Of a stretch of 64,000 bases of DNA, positions 27,307 through 35,444 are shown in pieces. The notes beneath the pieces are model-generated. The model was given only the letters and a program-made list of their open reading frames with translations, was not told where the DNA came from and ran no database searches. The stretch is taken from NCBI GenBank assembly GCA_035570275.1, contig DATMNI010000285.1, forward strand, positions 30,686 to 94,685, read 5' to 3'. Source of the stretch: DATMNI01 sp035570275 (GTDB lineage: Bacteria > Acidobacteriota > Terriglobia > Bryobacterales > Bryobacteraceae). Position 1 is the stretch's first letter. Each line of letters starts with the position of its first letter. A program made the translations under genes and the position numbers.

Positions 27307-28640
27307 GCCTTACCCTTTGGCTTACCCGTTGCCTTACCGGTTGCCTTACCCGCTGGTTCACCCACCATCACCAACCGCACATCGGCCACGTTGGTGTTGG
27401 TCGGCCCCGTGATCACCAGGTCGCCAAGCGGCTCGAAGTAGCGGTACGCGTTGTTGTCGTTCAGGTAGCGGCGCGCCTCTGGGTTGCGGCGCAGCGTATC
27501 GCCATCGGCAATGGCGCCGGCAGCGTCGGTGGGGCCGTCGGTGCCATCGGTGCCGGCGCTGAGGATCACCACGTTCTCCAGGCCCGCGATATCCAACGCC
27601 GCCGCCAGCACGAATTCCTGATTGCGTCCGCCCAATCCGTCGCCTTTGAGCGTCACCGTCGTCTCTCCGCCGGTGACGATGCAGGCCGGCGGCTTGACCG
27701 GCTGGCCGGAGCGGACGATTTCGCGCGCGATGGCGGCGTGCATGCGCGCGATCTCGCGGGTCTCGCCTTCAATCTCGCTCGACAGCACCAGCGTCCGGAA
27801 GCCCAGCCCGCGGGCGCACAGGGCCGCCGCCTGCAGCGCCAGGCGATTGCCGCCCACCACGGTGTTGCGCACGCGCCGGAAAACCGGGTCCGCGGGCTTC
27901 GGAGTCTCGGCGATTTCGCCGCGCTCGCCGCGTTCAATCCGCTCCCTCACAGCGGCTGGAACCTGGCTGCGGATGGCGTATTTGTCGAGGATTCCGCCGG
28001 CCACCGCGAAGGTGGAAGCATCGGGTGCGGTGGGGCCGGAACCGATCACGTCCAGGTCGTCGCCGATCACATCGGAAAGCAGCAGCGATTCCACGGTGGC
28101 GGGCGCAGCCAGGCGGGCCAGTTGGCCCCCCTTGATGCGCGAAATGTGTTTGCGGATGGCGTTGATCTCGTGGATATTGGCGCCGCAGGCCAATAGCAGG
28201 CGCGTGGTGGCCTGCTTCTCTTCGAGCGTGATCCCCGCGGCCGGCAGCGGCAGCAGCGCGGAACCGCCGCCCGAAATCAGGCAGACCACCAGGTCGTCTT
28301 GGCCCGCCGCCGTGGCGATTTGCGCGATGCGTTCTGCGCCCGCCACGCCCCGTTCATCCGGCATCGGATGGCCGCATTCGTTCAGTTCGATGCGCTTCAG
28401 CCGGGCCAGGTGGCCGTCCTTTACGTTGATCAGGCCCGCTGCGATCCGCCGCCCCAGCACGCGCTCCGCGGCCTGCGCCATGGAGGCTCCGGCTTTCCCG
28501 GCGCCGATCACGTAAATGTTGCGGTAGCGCGAGAGGTCGCGGCGCTTCAGGTGGCGCGCCACGGCATCCGCCGGGTCGGCCGCCACCAGTGCGGCTTTGA
28601 AAATGGTCATCGCATGACGGCGCAGCAGCCTGACGCTCAT
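27303..28640 (-). CDS. Glycerate 2-kinase (MOFRL family)
   Basis: 445 residues. It phosphorylates D-glycerate to 2-phosphoglycerate. Family marks are YVIGAGKAGASMAQAAE, KDGH, ECGHPMPDERGVAGAERI, LISGGGSALLPLP, NAIRKHISRIKGGQLAR, LSDVIGDDLDVIGSGPT and the MOFRL segment GGRNQEFVLAAAL with SAGTDGTDGPTDAAGA. The C-terminus carries a GKATGKATGKPKGKA tail encoded by a short tandem repeat, which looks expendable. The start lies in a triplicated ATGAGCGTC stretch between this gene and aroK. The gene sits between shikimate kinase and TPR genes; all overlap or nearly touch. Confidence 0.92.
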   Translation of the reverse strand: MSVRLLRRHAMTIFKAALVAADPADAVARHLKRRDLSRYRNIYVIGAGKAGASMAQAAERVLGRRIAAGLINVKDGHLARLKRIELNECGHPMPDERGVAGAERIAQIATAAGQDDLVVCLISGGGSALLPLPAAGITLEEKQATTRLLLACGANIHEINAIRKHISRIKGGQLARLAAPATVESLLLSDVIGDDLDVIGSGPTAPDASTFAVAGGILDKYAIRSQVPAAVRERIERGERGEIAETPKPADPVFRRVRNTVVGGNRLALQAAALCARGLGFRTLVLSSEIEGETREIARMHAAIAREIVRSGQPVKPPACIVTGGETTVTLKGDGLGGRNQEFVLAAALDIAGLENVVILSAGTDGTDGPTDAAGAIADGDTLRRNPEARRYLNDNNAYRYFEPLGDLVITGPTNTNVADVRLVMVGEPAGKATGKATGKPKGKA

Positions 28641-28685
28641 TGGAATACGACGCTCATAGGAATACGGACGCTCATTGGAACAACG
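28630..28685 (-). promoter_or_regulatory. Triplicated start-codon stretch between aroK and glycerate kinase genes
   Basis: On the minus strand ATGAGCGTC occurs three times at 17-18 base intervals. The first ATG overlaps the aroK stop. ATG 1 and 2 share a frame and end at a TGA that overlaps ATG 3, the start of the kinase gene. This would let ribosomes finish aroK, translate a 12-codon mini-frame and restart at the kinase. Confidence 0.45.
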
Positions 28686-29202
28686 GGTGCGCCAGAATCA
28701 GATCGACCACCACTTCCGGATCATCGGTTTGAATCGCAATGTGGGCGTCCGCCAGGTGGTACAACTCGCGGCGGGAGTTAAATAACCCCAGAAAGGCCTC
28801 CGGATCGCGCGCCAGCGGACGGTGCGTGGCGGGCGCCACCCGGCGCTCGACGGTTTCGAACGGGCAATCCAGCCACACCGTGATGCCGTTGTTTTCCAGC
28901 AGTTCCCGGTTCGGCGGCGTTACGTAGGCGCCACCCCCCAGCGCCAGCACCGCCGGGCGTCCGCGCTCGATCCAGCCCACGTGGTAGCGAATGATATCGG
29001 TTTCCATGCGCCGGAATTCCGGCTCTCCATGCGCGCTGAAAATCTCGCCAATCTTCATTTTCCGCGCCGCCTCGATTTCGCCGTCGGTATCGAAAAAGTT
29101 CCACCCGAGCCGGAGCGCTAACTGGCGGCCAATGGTGGACTTGCCGGAGCCCATGAAGCCCACCATGTAAATCCCGGGCGTGCGCTTGAGCCTGAGGTTC
29201 AT
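28672..29202 (-). CDS. aroK: Shikimate kinase
   Basis: 176 residues, normal length. ATP-dependent phosphorylation of shikimate in chorismate synthesis. The P-loop GFMGSGKST is at residues 15-23; FFDTDGEIE, RRMETDIIR, ALGGGAYV and the lid RRVAPATHRPLARD are all typical. I chose ATG 29202 (MNLRLKRTPGIYMVGF) because it overlaps the SDR stop by 4 bp; the longer open frame upstream is the SDR gene in another frame. It is coupled with the SDR upstream and glycerate kinase downstream, an unusual company for an aromatic-pathway enzyme. Confidence 0.9.
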   Translation of the reverse strand: MNLRLKRTPGIYMVGFMGSGKSTIGRQLALRLGWNFFDTDGEIEAARKMKIGEIFSAHGEPEFRRMETDIIRYHVGWIERGRPAVLALGGGAYVTPPNRELLENNGITVWLDCPFETVERRVAPATHRPLARDPEAFLGLFNSRRELYHLADAHIAIQTDDPEVVVDLILAHPLFQ

Positions 29203-29972
29203 GCCGTTCCGTTCATGTCCGCCATGCGCCGTTCCACTATCGAAGGGAACAGGCGCATCGCCAGCACCAGCAGCCATCCAACCTTCGGCGTGACGATGGT
29301 GCGGGCGTTGCGCTCCACGCCGCGGCGAATATCGCGCGCGCAGCGCTCCGGAGTGATGGCGAAGCGGCGGCCCTTGACCACTTTTTCGGGCGCCTGGCCG
29401 GCCCGCACGTTCTTCTGAAACCCGGTCAGCACGTAGCCGGGGCAAACCAGCAGCGTGCGGACGCCATCGCGCATCAACTCCATGCGCATCCCCTCGGTGA
29501 GCGCGCCCACGGCGAATTTCGAAGCGCTGTAGATGGTCATCCAGGGCAGCACCATTTTGCCCCCGATCGAGCCTACGTTCACCACCATGCCGCTGTGCCG
29601 CGCGCGCATTCCGGGCGCCACCAGTTGAGTGAGGCCCAGCAGGCCGAAGAAGTTCAGCTCCATGAGGTAGCGCACCTCTTCCATGGGAGTGTTCCATGAA
29701 GGGCAGTAGATGCCCACGCCGGCATTGTTGATCAGGATATCGATCTGACCGTAAGTTTCCACGGTGCGCTCCACAACCCGCCGGCGGTCGGCCTCGCTGG
29801 TCAAGTCGCCGGGCAGGATCAGCGCGTTCGACCCGCCCGCGCGCCGCAGCCCTTCTTCGGACCGGGCAGTGAGCGCCAGCCTGGCCCCGGCGCGCGCGAA
29901 TTCCGCGGCACAGGCGGCGCCGACGCCTTCCGAAGCGCCGGTGATCAGGACGACTTTGCCATCGATGCGCAT
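29199..29972 (-). CDS. Short-chain dehydrogenase/reductase
   Basis: 257 residues. The NAD(P)-binding motif is TGASEGVGAACA (about residues 11-22), followed by NNAGVG, the catalytic Ser in NVGSIGG, and YSASK as the active-site Tyr-Lys pair. PGYVLTGF follows. A hydrophobic C-terminal stretch (VGWLLVLAMRLFPSIV) suggests membrane association, as in some lipid- or sterol-acting SDRs. It is the first gene of the minus-strand operon. The substrate is unknown. Confidence 0.88.
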   Translation of the reverse strand: MRIDGKVVLITGASEGVGAACAAEFARAGARLALTARSEEGLRRAGGSNALILPGDLTSEADRRRVVERTVETYGQIDILINNAGVGIYCPSWNTPMEEVRYLMELNFFGLLGLTQLVAPGMRARHSGMVVNVGSIGGKMVLPWMTIYSASKFAVGALTEGMRMELMRDGVRTLLVCPGYVLTGFQKNVRAGQAPEKVVKGRRFAITPERCARDIRRGVERNARTIVTPKVGWLLVLAMRLFPSIVERRMADMNGTA

Positions 29973-29978
29973 AAAGAG

Positions 29979-30062
29979 CTGTCAGCCATCAGCTTTCAGC
30001 TATCAGCTTGAACCCGCGCGCGCCGCCGGTTTTAGCTGACGGCTGATAGCTGACGGCTGTCT
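29979..30062. repeat. Inverted tandem-unit element (element B)
   Basis: The left arm has units such as TCAGCCA, TCAGCTT, TCAGCTA and TCAGCTT; the centre is GC-rich (GCGCGCGCCGCCGG); the right arm has AGCTGACGGCTGATAGCTGA and CGGC units, the reverse complement type. It lies between divergent genes, so it cannot be a simple terminator. Confidence 0.7.
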
Positions 30063-30097
30063 TGCCCAGCTTTCCGCAGAAACGCCATAATAGTACC

Positions 30098-30724
30098 ATG
30101 GCTTCGCGGCTCATCCCGCTGTTTCCGCTGCACCTCGTGGTCTTTCCCAGAGCCCGCCTGCCTCTGCACATCTTCGAGGAACGTTACAAGGAAATGGCGG
30201 GCAACGCCATCCGCGATAATTCCGAGTTTGGAATCGTGCTGGCCAAAGACGAGGGCATCGTCAACGCCGGCTGTACGGTCACTATCGAAAAGGTCATGCA
30301 GATGTATTCCGACGGGCGCATGGACATCCTGACCCGCGGCCAGCGCCGCTTCGAAATCGAGGCCTTGAACCAGGAGAAGAGCTACCTGCAGGCCGAAGTG
30401 AACTTCTTCGACGATGAGGATTTCGAGCCTACGCCCGCGGAACTGCGCCACCAGGCGCTTTCCAATTACCAGGAGTTGACCGCGCTGGGCTCCGAAAACC
30501 ACGAAGAACCGGATCTGCAGGATCCGCAACTGAGCTTCCAACTGGCTCGCATCCTGCCCGACCTGGATTTTCTGAACACGCTCCTGAGGCAGCGCTCGGA
30601 AACCCTGCGGCTCAAGGAGTTCAACCATTACCTGTCGGAGTACATTCCACGCCAGCGGATTATTGAGCGGATGCGCGGGCTGGCTCCGACCAACGGCTTC
30701 GGCAGAAAACCGGCGGGGATGTAG
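30098..30724 (+). CDS. LON substrate-binding-domain protein
   Basis: 208 residues matching the N-terminal domain of Lon protease without its ATPase and peptidase parts: LIPLFPLHLVVFPRARLPLHIFEERY at the start, FGIVLAKDEG, GCTVTIEKV and GQRRFEIEAL in the middle. The C-terminal half is helical (LSFQLARILPDLDFLNTLLRQRSETLR). Stand-alone proteins of this type are widespread; their role is not settled. The start is ATG 30098. It is followed 19 bp later by the TonB-like gene, perhaps co-transcribed. Confidence 0.85.
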   Translation: MASRLIPLFPLHLVVFPRARLPLHIFEERYKEMAGNAIRDNSEFGIVLAKDEGIVNAGCTVTIEKVMQMYSDGRMDILTRGQRRFEIEALNQEKSYLQAEVNFFDDEDFEPTPAELRHQALSNYQELTALGSENHEEPDLQDPQLSFQLARILPDLDFLNTLLRQRSETLRLKEFNHYLSEYIPRQRIIERMRGLAPTNGFGRKPAGM

Positions 30725-30743
30725 CCGTGCGTGATGGCCCTAT

Positions 30744-32582
30744 ATGACCGTTCGCGTCAGGGCCGGCCGGCTGCGGTCGGCTGGCTCGTTCGCTGTTTCA
30801 GCCTGCTTCCACGGCGGAATCCTGGGCTGGGTGGCGCTGGGGCCGGGGCTGCCTCCGCCGCAGGGGCCACGGTCCATCTACGACCAGGAGATCCGCCCGA
30901 ACCAGAAGAAAATCGTCTGGTACAACCTGCGTGAAGAAAAGTTCAACGAGATCCTCGGTGCGGACAGAAGCCATCCCCCGGATGTTGCGCCGGCGGATGC
31001 GCCAGCCGACCGCAAGCCGCCGCGGGCGCGGGTAAAGTTCGACCAGACGCTGGTTTCGGGCGCCAGGGACGACGACCGCCCACCGCAAATGATCTTTCTG
31101 CCCGAACCGGAGCTTGTCCCGCCGCCCGACTCGCCGAAGCCTGTGCCGCTGCCGAACGTGGTGGCGGTGGCCCCGGCGCCCAAGCCCGTGCGGCGATTCG
31201 TACCGCCGCCCGTAAAACCGCCGCCTGACCAGCCCGCGCCGGCGCTGCCGGAAGCCCCCCGCGCTGCCTCGTTAGGGCCCTCTCCGGCAGACCAGGCGAA
31301 GCTGCCGTTTGCCGTGCGGGCCCCGCGGCCCCAGCCCCGGGCATTCACTCCGCCCACCGAGACCAAATCGCAGCCGGCGCCGGTTTCGCTGCCGGACGCC
31401 CCGCGCCTGATTGCCAGCGCGGTCGTCGCCAGCGCGGAAACACCCCACTTACCGCTGCCCCCGTCAGGCCCCAAGCCCCCGCCGCTGCCTTTCGCCGCGC
31501 CGCCCGAAATCCGCCTCCAGCGGCAGACGGCGCTGCTGCTGCCGGAGGCGCCCACCATAGCCGCGCCATCCACGTCATCCTCGGCGCAGGAAATTAAGAG
31601 CCTCCTGCCGATTGCCGCGGCGTTGTCCATCTCCACCGTGCCGCGGCCGCAGCCCAGGGCCTTCACGCCGCCATCGCGTCCGCAGCCCGCCTTCGGAGGC
31701 GCAGTGACGGCGCCGCCTACCCTGGCGGAAGCACCGGCGGCCGCTGCAGTGGGCGGGGGCAACGGGCCCGCCCAAGCCAGCAGCCAGACCACCCTGCAGG
31801 CCACCCTGGCTATCGTAGGCCTTAACCCTGCCAATACCGCCTCCATCCCTGCCCTGCCTGGTCCCCGCAAGGCCGGCTTCTCGGCCGGTCCGGTGGCGCG
31901 GCCCGAGGGCAGTCCCGGAGCCGATTCCGATTCGCGGATTTCCGTGCCCGGCCTGCTGGTCCGAAGCGGCGTCAAGGACATTCCCAAGGACAGTCCGGCA
32001 TCGCTTGTGGCCAACTTCTCGCCCACTTCCCGCGAGAACCTTCTGGCGGCGGCACGCATCGCCATGGGTTCGCCGCCGCCCGCGGCAGCGCCCAAGACGC
32101 TCGCCGGGGAAAAGACGCTCGCTGGGGAACCACAGGCCACCCGGGTTGCCGGCGCGCCCGGCGCCCGCCTGAACGGACGTCTGGTATACACCATCGCCAT
32201 CCAGATGCCCAACGTCACCAGCTACTCGGGCAGTTGGATTGTCTGGTTTGCGCTGCAGGAATCGGGCGCGGCCGGGCCAGTGGATCGAACTCTGGCGGAC
32301 ATCCGGCCGCCGGTTCCGCTACGCAAGGTCGACCCGAAGTATATTCCATCGGCCGTCGAGGATCGGGTGGAGGGCAAGGTGCTGCTTTCCGCCGTGATTC
32401 GCGCCGACGGGCATGTGGAGTCAGTCGGTGTGATATCCGGCCTGGACCAGCGCCTGGATCGCAGCGCGGCGGAGGCCCTCGCCAAGTGGGTTTTCGAACC
32501 GGCCACGCACAACGGCTCTCCCGTGATAGTGGACGCCGTCTTCGAAATTCCATTCCATCTGGCTCCGAAACCCGCCAAATGA
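30744..32582 (+). CDS. TonB-like energy transducer with very long proline-rich domain
   Basis: 612 residues. A weakly hydrophobic N-terminal segment (FAVSACFHGGILGWVALGPGL, about residues 16-36) probably anchors it in the inner membrane. Residues about 70-430 are very rich in Pro and Ala with KPPP, PQPRAFTPP and similar units, the periplasm-spanning part. The C-terminal 90 residues are a TonB C-terminal domain: LRKVDPKYIPSAVEDRVEGKV is followed by VLLSAVIRADGHVESV and AAEALAKWVFEPATHNG. Such proteins contact TonB boxes of receptors, several of which are in this window. The spacer is unusually long for TonB (about 240 residues in E. coli). No ExbB/ExbD is adjacent. Its stop overlaps the start of the HAD gene. 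Confidence 0.8.
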   Translation: MTVRVRAGRLRSAGSFAVSACFHGGILGWVALGPGLPPPQGPRSIYDQEIRPNQKKIVWYNLREEKFNEILGADRSHPPDVAPADAPADRKPPRARVKFDQTLVSGARDDDRPPQMIFLPEPELVPPPDSPKPVPLPNVVAVAPAPKPVRRFVPPPVKPPPDQPAPALPEAPRAASLGPSPADQAKLPFAVRAPRPQPRAFTPPTETKSQPAPVSLPDAPRLIASAVVASAETPHLPLPPSGPKPPPLPFAAPPEIRLQRQTALLLPEAPTIAAPSTSSSAQEIKSLLPIAAALSISTVPRPQPRAFTPPSRPQPAFGGAVTAPPTLAEAPAAAAVGGGNGPAQASSQTTLQATLAIVGLNPANTASIPALPGPRKAGFSAGPVARPEGSPGADSDSRISVPGLLVRSGVKDIPKDSPASLVANFSPTSRENLLAAARIAMGSPPPAAAPKTLAGEKTLAGEPQATRVAGAPGARLNGRLVYTIAIQMPNVTSYSGSWIVWFALQESGAAGPVDRTLADIRPPVPLRKVDPKYIPSAVEDRVEGKVLLSAVIRADGHVESVGVISGLDQRLDRSAAEALAKWVFEPATHNGSPVIVDAVFEIPFHLAPKPAK

Positions 32583-33286
32583 CGCGCCAATACCTGATTA
32601 TCGATGCCGACGACACGCTCTGGGAGAACAACATCTACTTCGAGCGCGCCTTCGAGGAATTCGCCGCGTTTCTGCGCCACTCCACCCTGTCGCCCGGCCA
32701 GGTACGTGAGGTGCTGGACCAGATCGAAGACGCCAACGCCAAAATCCACGGCTACGGCTCGCTGAACTTTGGCCGCAACCTGAAGCAATGCTTCGAGCAT
32801 CTGGCGGAGCGCGAAATCGGCGAGCAGGACCGCCGAACCGTGGCGGGCTTCGCCGAGCGGATTCTGGAATGCCCGATGGAAGTCATCGATGGCGTTCCGG
32901 AGACCCTGGAATTCCTGGCGGCACACCACGACCTTACCCTGTTCACCAAGGGCCACCCGGAGGAGCAGAAGCTCAAGCTCGACCGGTCCGGACTGGGCGG
33001 CTACTTCGGCCGCACGGCCATCGTGAAGGAGAAGGACCGGCCGGCCTACCAGCGGCTGGTGGCCGAGCGCGGCATGGACCCGGAGCGGACGTGGATGATC
33101 GGCAACAGCCCCAAGTCCGACATCAACCCGGCATTGGAAGCCGGGCTGAATGCGGTGTTCATACCGCACGCCCACACCTGGGTCCTGGAGAAGCAGGAAC
33201 TCCGGAAGGGTAAGGGCAGGCTGCTGGTGTTGGATGGGTTCCGGAGGTTGAAGGAGCACTTCCAGGAACCGCAAACAGCCCCGTAA
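32579..33286 (+). CDS. HAD-superfamily hydrolase
   Basis: 235 residues. Motif I is IIDADDTLWENN (catalytic Asp near residues 9-11), motif II is LFTKG with Thr, and the loop GNSPKSDINPALEAGLNAVFIP is motif IV. The cap domain is helical. I chose ATG 32579 because it overlaps the preceding TonB-like stop (ATGA); the frame is open far upstream only as a shadow. A phosphatase acting on a small phosphorylated metabolite is likely. The last 128 bp overlap the tail of the convergent PEP-CTERM gene. Confidence 0.87.
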   Translation: MTRQYLIIDADDTLWENNIYFERAFEEFAAFLRHSTLSPGQVREVLDQIEDANAKIHGYGSLNFGRNLKQCFEHLAEREIGEQDRRTVAGFAERILECPMEVIDGVPETLEFLAAHHDLTLFTKGHPEEQKLKLDRSGLGGYFGRTAIVKEKDRPAYQRLVAERGMDPERTWMIGNSPKSDINPALEAGLNAVFIPHAHTWVLEKQELRKGKGRLLVLDGFRRLKEHFQEPQTAP

Positions 33287-34334
33287 TCCGGCAGAGCGGG
33301 CGGTTTGGGAAATACCGCCTGGAGCCGCCGGCGGCACTTTGCCTGCGGCGCAGCACGCCAATCAGCAACAACCCGCCGCCGCACAGGAAGACCACGGAGG
33401 GTTCCGGAGCAGACGTGTCGATTTGCAGTGCACCAATCAGGACGGAATCCGCCACTCCACCCGTGCTGGCGCTGATAACGATGCTGGAGATTTGCTGGCT
33501 GCTTAAGGTGCCGGCTGCCCGGATGCCGATGAACGGCGCATCGTTGCAAGCCATCGGAGCAGGCACCAGAAACTGGCCAGTAGGGTCAAGCACCTGATTA
33601 CTCAGCGAAGCACACCCCGCGCCCACACCGACCGTGTGGATGGTGTAGCTTGACAAATTCGAGTTCTGGTCGTGTGCCACGATGGTGGCATCGAAATTGG
33701 TATTGAACCCCGAGCCCTGAACCGATACCAGGAGGCCAACCGCTGCGACGGCGGGATTGAAGGTGATCACGTACGACCCCGTACCGAAATTGGAGTTGTT
33801 AAACATTTCCAGCAGGTTCGTGCCGAGTACATTCGGCTGGGAAACTGAGGGAGCGTCGAAATGGCCGCCGAAGGTAAGATCGGCATTAAGGCTTCCGGGA
33901 GCACTGGTAGCAACCACCCATATGTTTCGAACGGGGTCGAAAACAAAAACCTCGTTATCGGTGCGCGCCAAAAACCGGGCATTTGGATCACCCGGCCCCG
34001 GGGTTCCGTCAGCGTTTGGCGGGATGACGACCTGGAAATCGGGGCCCACATTCACGCTTACATTGATCCCGGCAATCATCGTAGTCAAGGGACCCTGAGT
34101 GAGGTCGAAGGGATTTGGCCCGGGTTGGAACGTCGCCGGACCGAACGCGGTGCCCCAATCGAGCGTGAGGGGTGTGGTGAAGAACGTATTGGGACTAAAG
34201 CACTGGGTTAAATTTGGGTCTGAGCTCTCGCAGCTCGTAATTCCAGTGGTGCTCCCGGTGGAGATAATCCCGGTGGCGCATAGTACGCCGCCTATCGATA
34301 AATATAGCCCAAGAAACTGTCCGACTCGCGGCAA
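33159..34334 (-). CDS. PEP-CTERM sorted exoprotein with overlong C-terminal tail
   Basis: 391 residues from TTG 34334, preceded by GGAGGA. It has a signal peptide, then an extracellular domain rich in Thr, Asn and Gly with several Cys (CESSDPNLTQC). The sorting signal is APEPSVVFLCGGGLLLIGVLRRR. Family members end just after the Arg cluster; here about 57 further residues follow. Of this tail, 128 bp lie inside the convergent HAD gene on the other strand, so the tail is antisense coding sequence. The natural stop seems lost. The same defect occurs in the PEP-CTERM gene at 25724. Sorting would need a distant exosortase. Confidence 0.72.
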   Translation of the reverse strand: MPRVGQFLGLYLSIGGVLCATGIISTGSTTGITSCESSDPNLTQCFSPNTFFTTPLTLDWGTAFGPATFQPGPNPFDLTQGPLTTMIAGINVSVNVGPDFQVVIPPNADGTPGPGDPNARFLARTDNEVFVFDPVRNIWVVATSAPGSLNADLTFGGHFDAPSVSQPNVLGTNLLEMFNNSNFGTGSYVITFNPAVAAVGLLVSVQGSGFNTNFDATIVAHDQNSNLSSYTIHTVGVGAGCASLSNQVLDPTGQFLVPAPMACNDAPFIGIRAAGTLSSQQISSIVISASTGGVADSVLIGALQIDTSAPEPSVVFLCGGGLLLIGVLRRRQSAAGGSRRYFPNRPLCRITGLFAVPGSAPSTSGTHPTPAACPYPSGVPASPGPRCGRAV

Positions 34335-35444
34335 TTCGTCCTCCGAAACCTTGTTCGTCTTCTAGTTCGGCTGGACCTAGTTTAGGCTAATATGCTTCCG
34401 AAGTCCAAGATATCTTGGGACATAAGTATCCGATAGCACGCCCAACAGCATTTTATTGCTGTTATTTTATACAACTATCAAAACTTGTAGTACTGTTCTG
34501 GACTGGCCGCTAACTGGGTGTCCCGGTAATTGGGGTAACTACCTGAACCGGCGATTCCGGCGGGGGTAGCCAATAGCCGGAAACTGGAAGTTTGTATTCG
34601 AAAAACTTAGGGCAGCTGGGGATACGGTCCGTGTGATTCCGTTGCGCGCGCGGAGCAAGCCTTGCCGTGCGGACCTGCTGTGCTAAAGCCTGCTTTAGCG
34701 GCAATGTTGGCAAACCGTACAGGGCGTGCGTGTATATCCTATCGGACATTGTGGTGGTTTGTGTGGTTCTTGTGATAATTATCGATGATCGCAGACATAC
34801 TATTCCGGGGTTTGGTAAGTTATTAAGTTGTTGAGCCAGGCCCCCCTCGATTATGTCCGGCAGCCGCCGGGTGAGTTTGTCCGCGGCGCGCCTCGGCGAT
34901 GGAAGATGAGGCTGTCGCCGCGCTCCACCCGCGGGAAGAAATACCGGTGCTGGTAACCTGCTAAGTTGACGTTTCCTGGCCTTGAAGAAGGAGTGAACGC
35001 CGCCTGCCTTTTCCGGCCACGACTTCCGGCCACAGCGCAGCAGACTCCGCGTGGTGAACGGGTCGGCAATCCCCTCGGCGTCCGGGATTACCACGTGCGC
35101 GAAACGCGTTGGTACACTGCTGAAAGTTGGTCCGCTGCTGAAAAATCGATTCCTTCTTCCCGTATCCGAATCGCCAGCCCAGCGCGCTGCCAACTTTCCC
35201 GGACAAGGCCGTCACGCCGTTCCTCCTCCGGAATTCGGGCGCATCTATTGGGGATTACCGGGCGGCAGCGGCGCGCCCCACTTCTCGAACCGGTTCTTCG
35301 GCCAGTTCTGGAAACGGTCGCCGGGAACGCCTCCGCGAACAACGCCTGGCAGGCCTGACCCATCGCCAACCGGAGCCAACTTGGGAGCCCGACCTGGGAG
35401 CCCAACCCGGGAGCCCAACCGGGAAAAGGATGCGTGGAAGCCTT
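34335..35444. other. 1.1-kb stretch without a recognisable gene
   Basis: Open frames here (for example 34510-35193 minus) have no recognisable motif and unlikely composition. The first part (34380-34500) is AT-rich and probably holds the promoter of the PEP-CTERM gene. A perfect inverted repeat GCTAAAGC-CT-GCTTTAGC lies at 34682-34699. Near the end, GGGAGCCCAACC-like units repeat three times at 35381-35420. Fragments of decayed genes are possible but I cannot name any. Confidence 0.5.

Noticed and set aside
30878..32218. 446-codon minus-strand open frame rich in Gly and Ser
   Set aside because: Antisense of the proline-rich part of the TonB-like gene; the low-complexity composition follows from that.
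34510..35193. 227-codon minus-strand open frame
   Set aside because: No motif, no ribosome site and a composition unlike the neighbours; GC-rich DNA gives such frames by chance.
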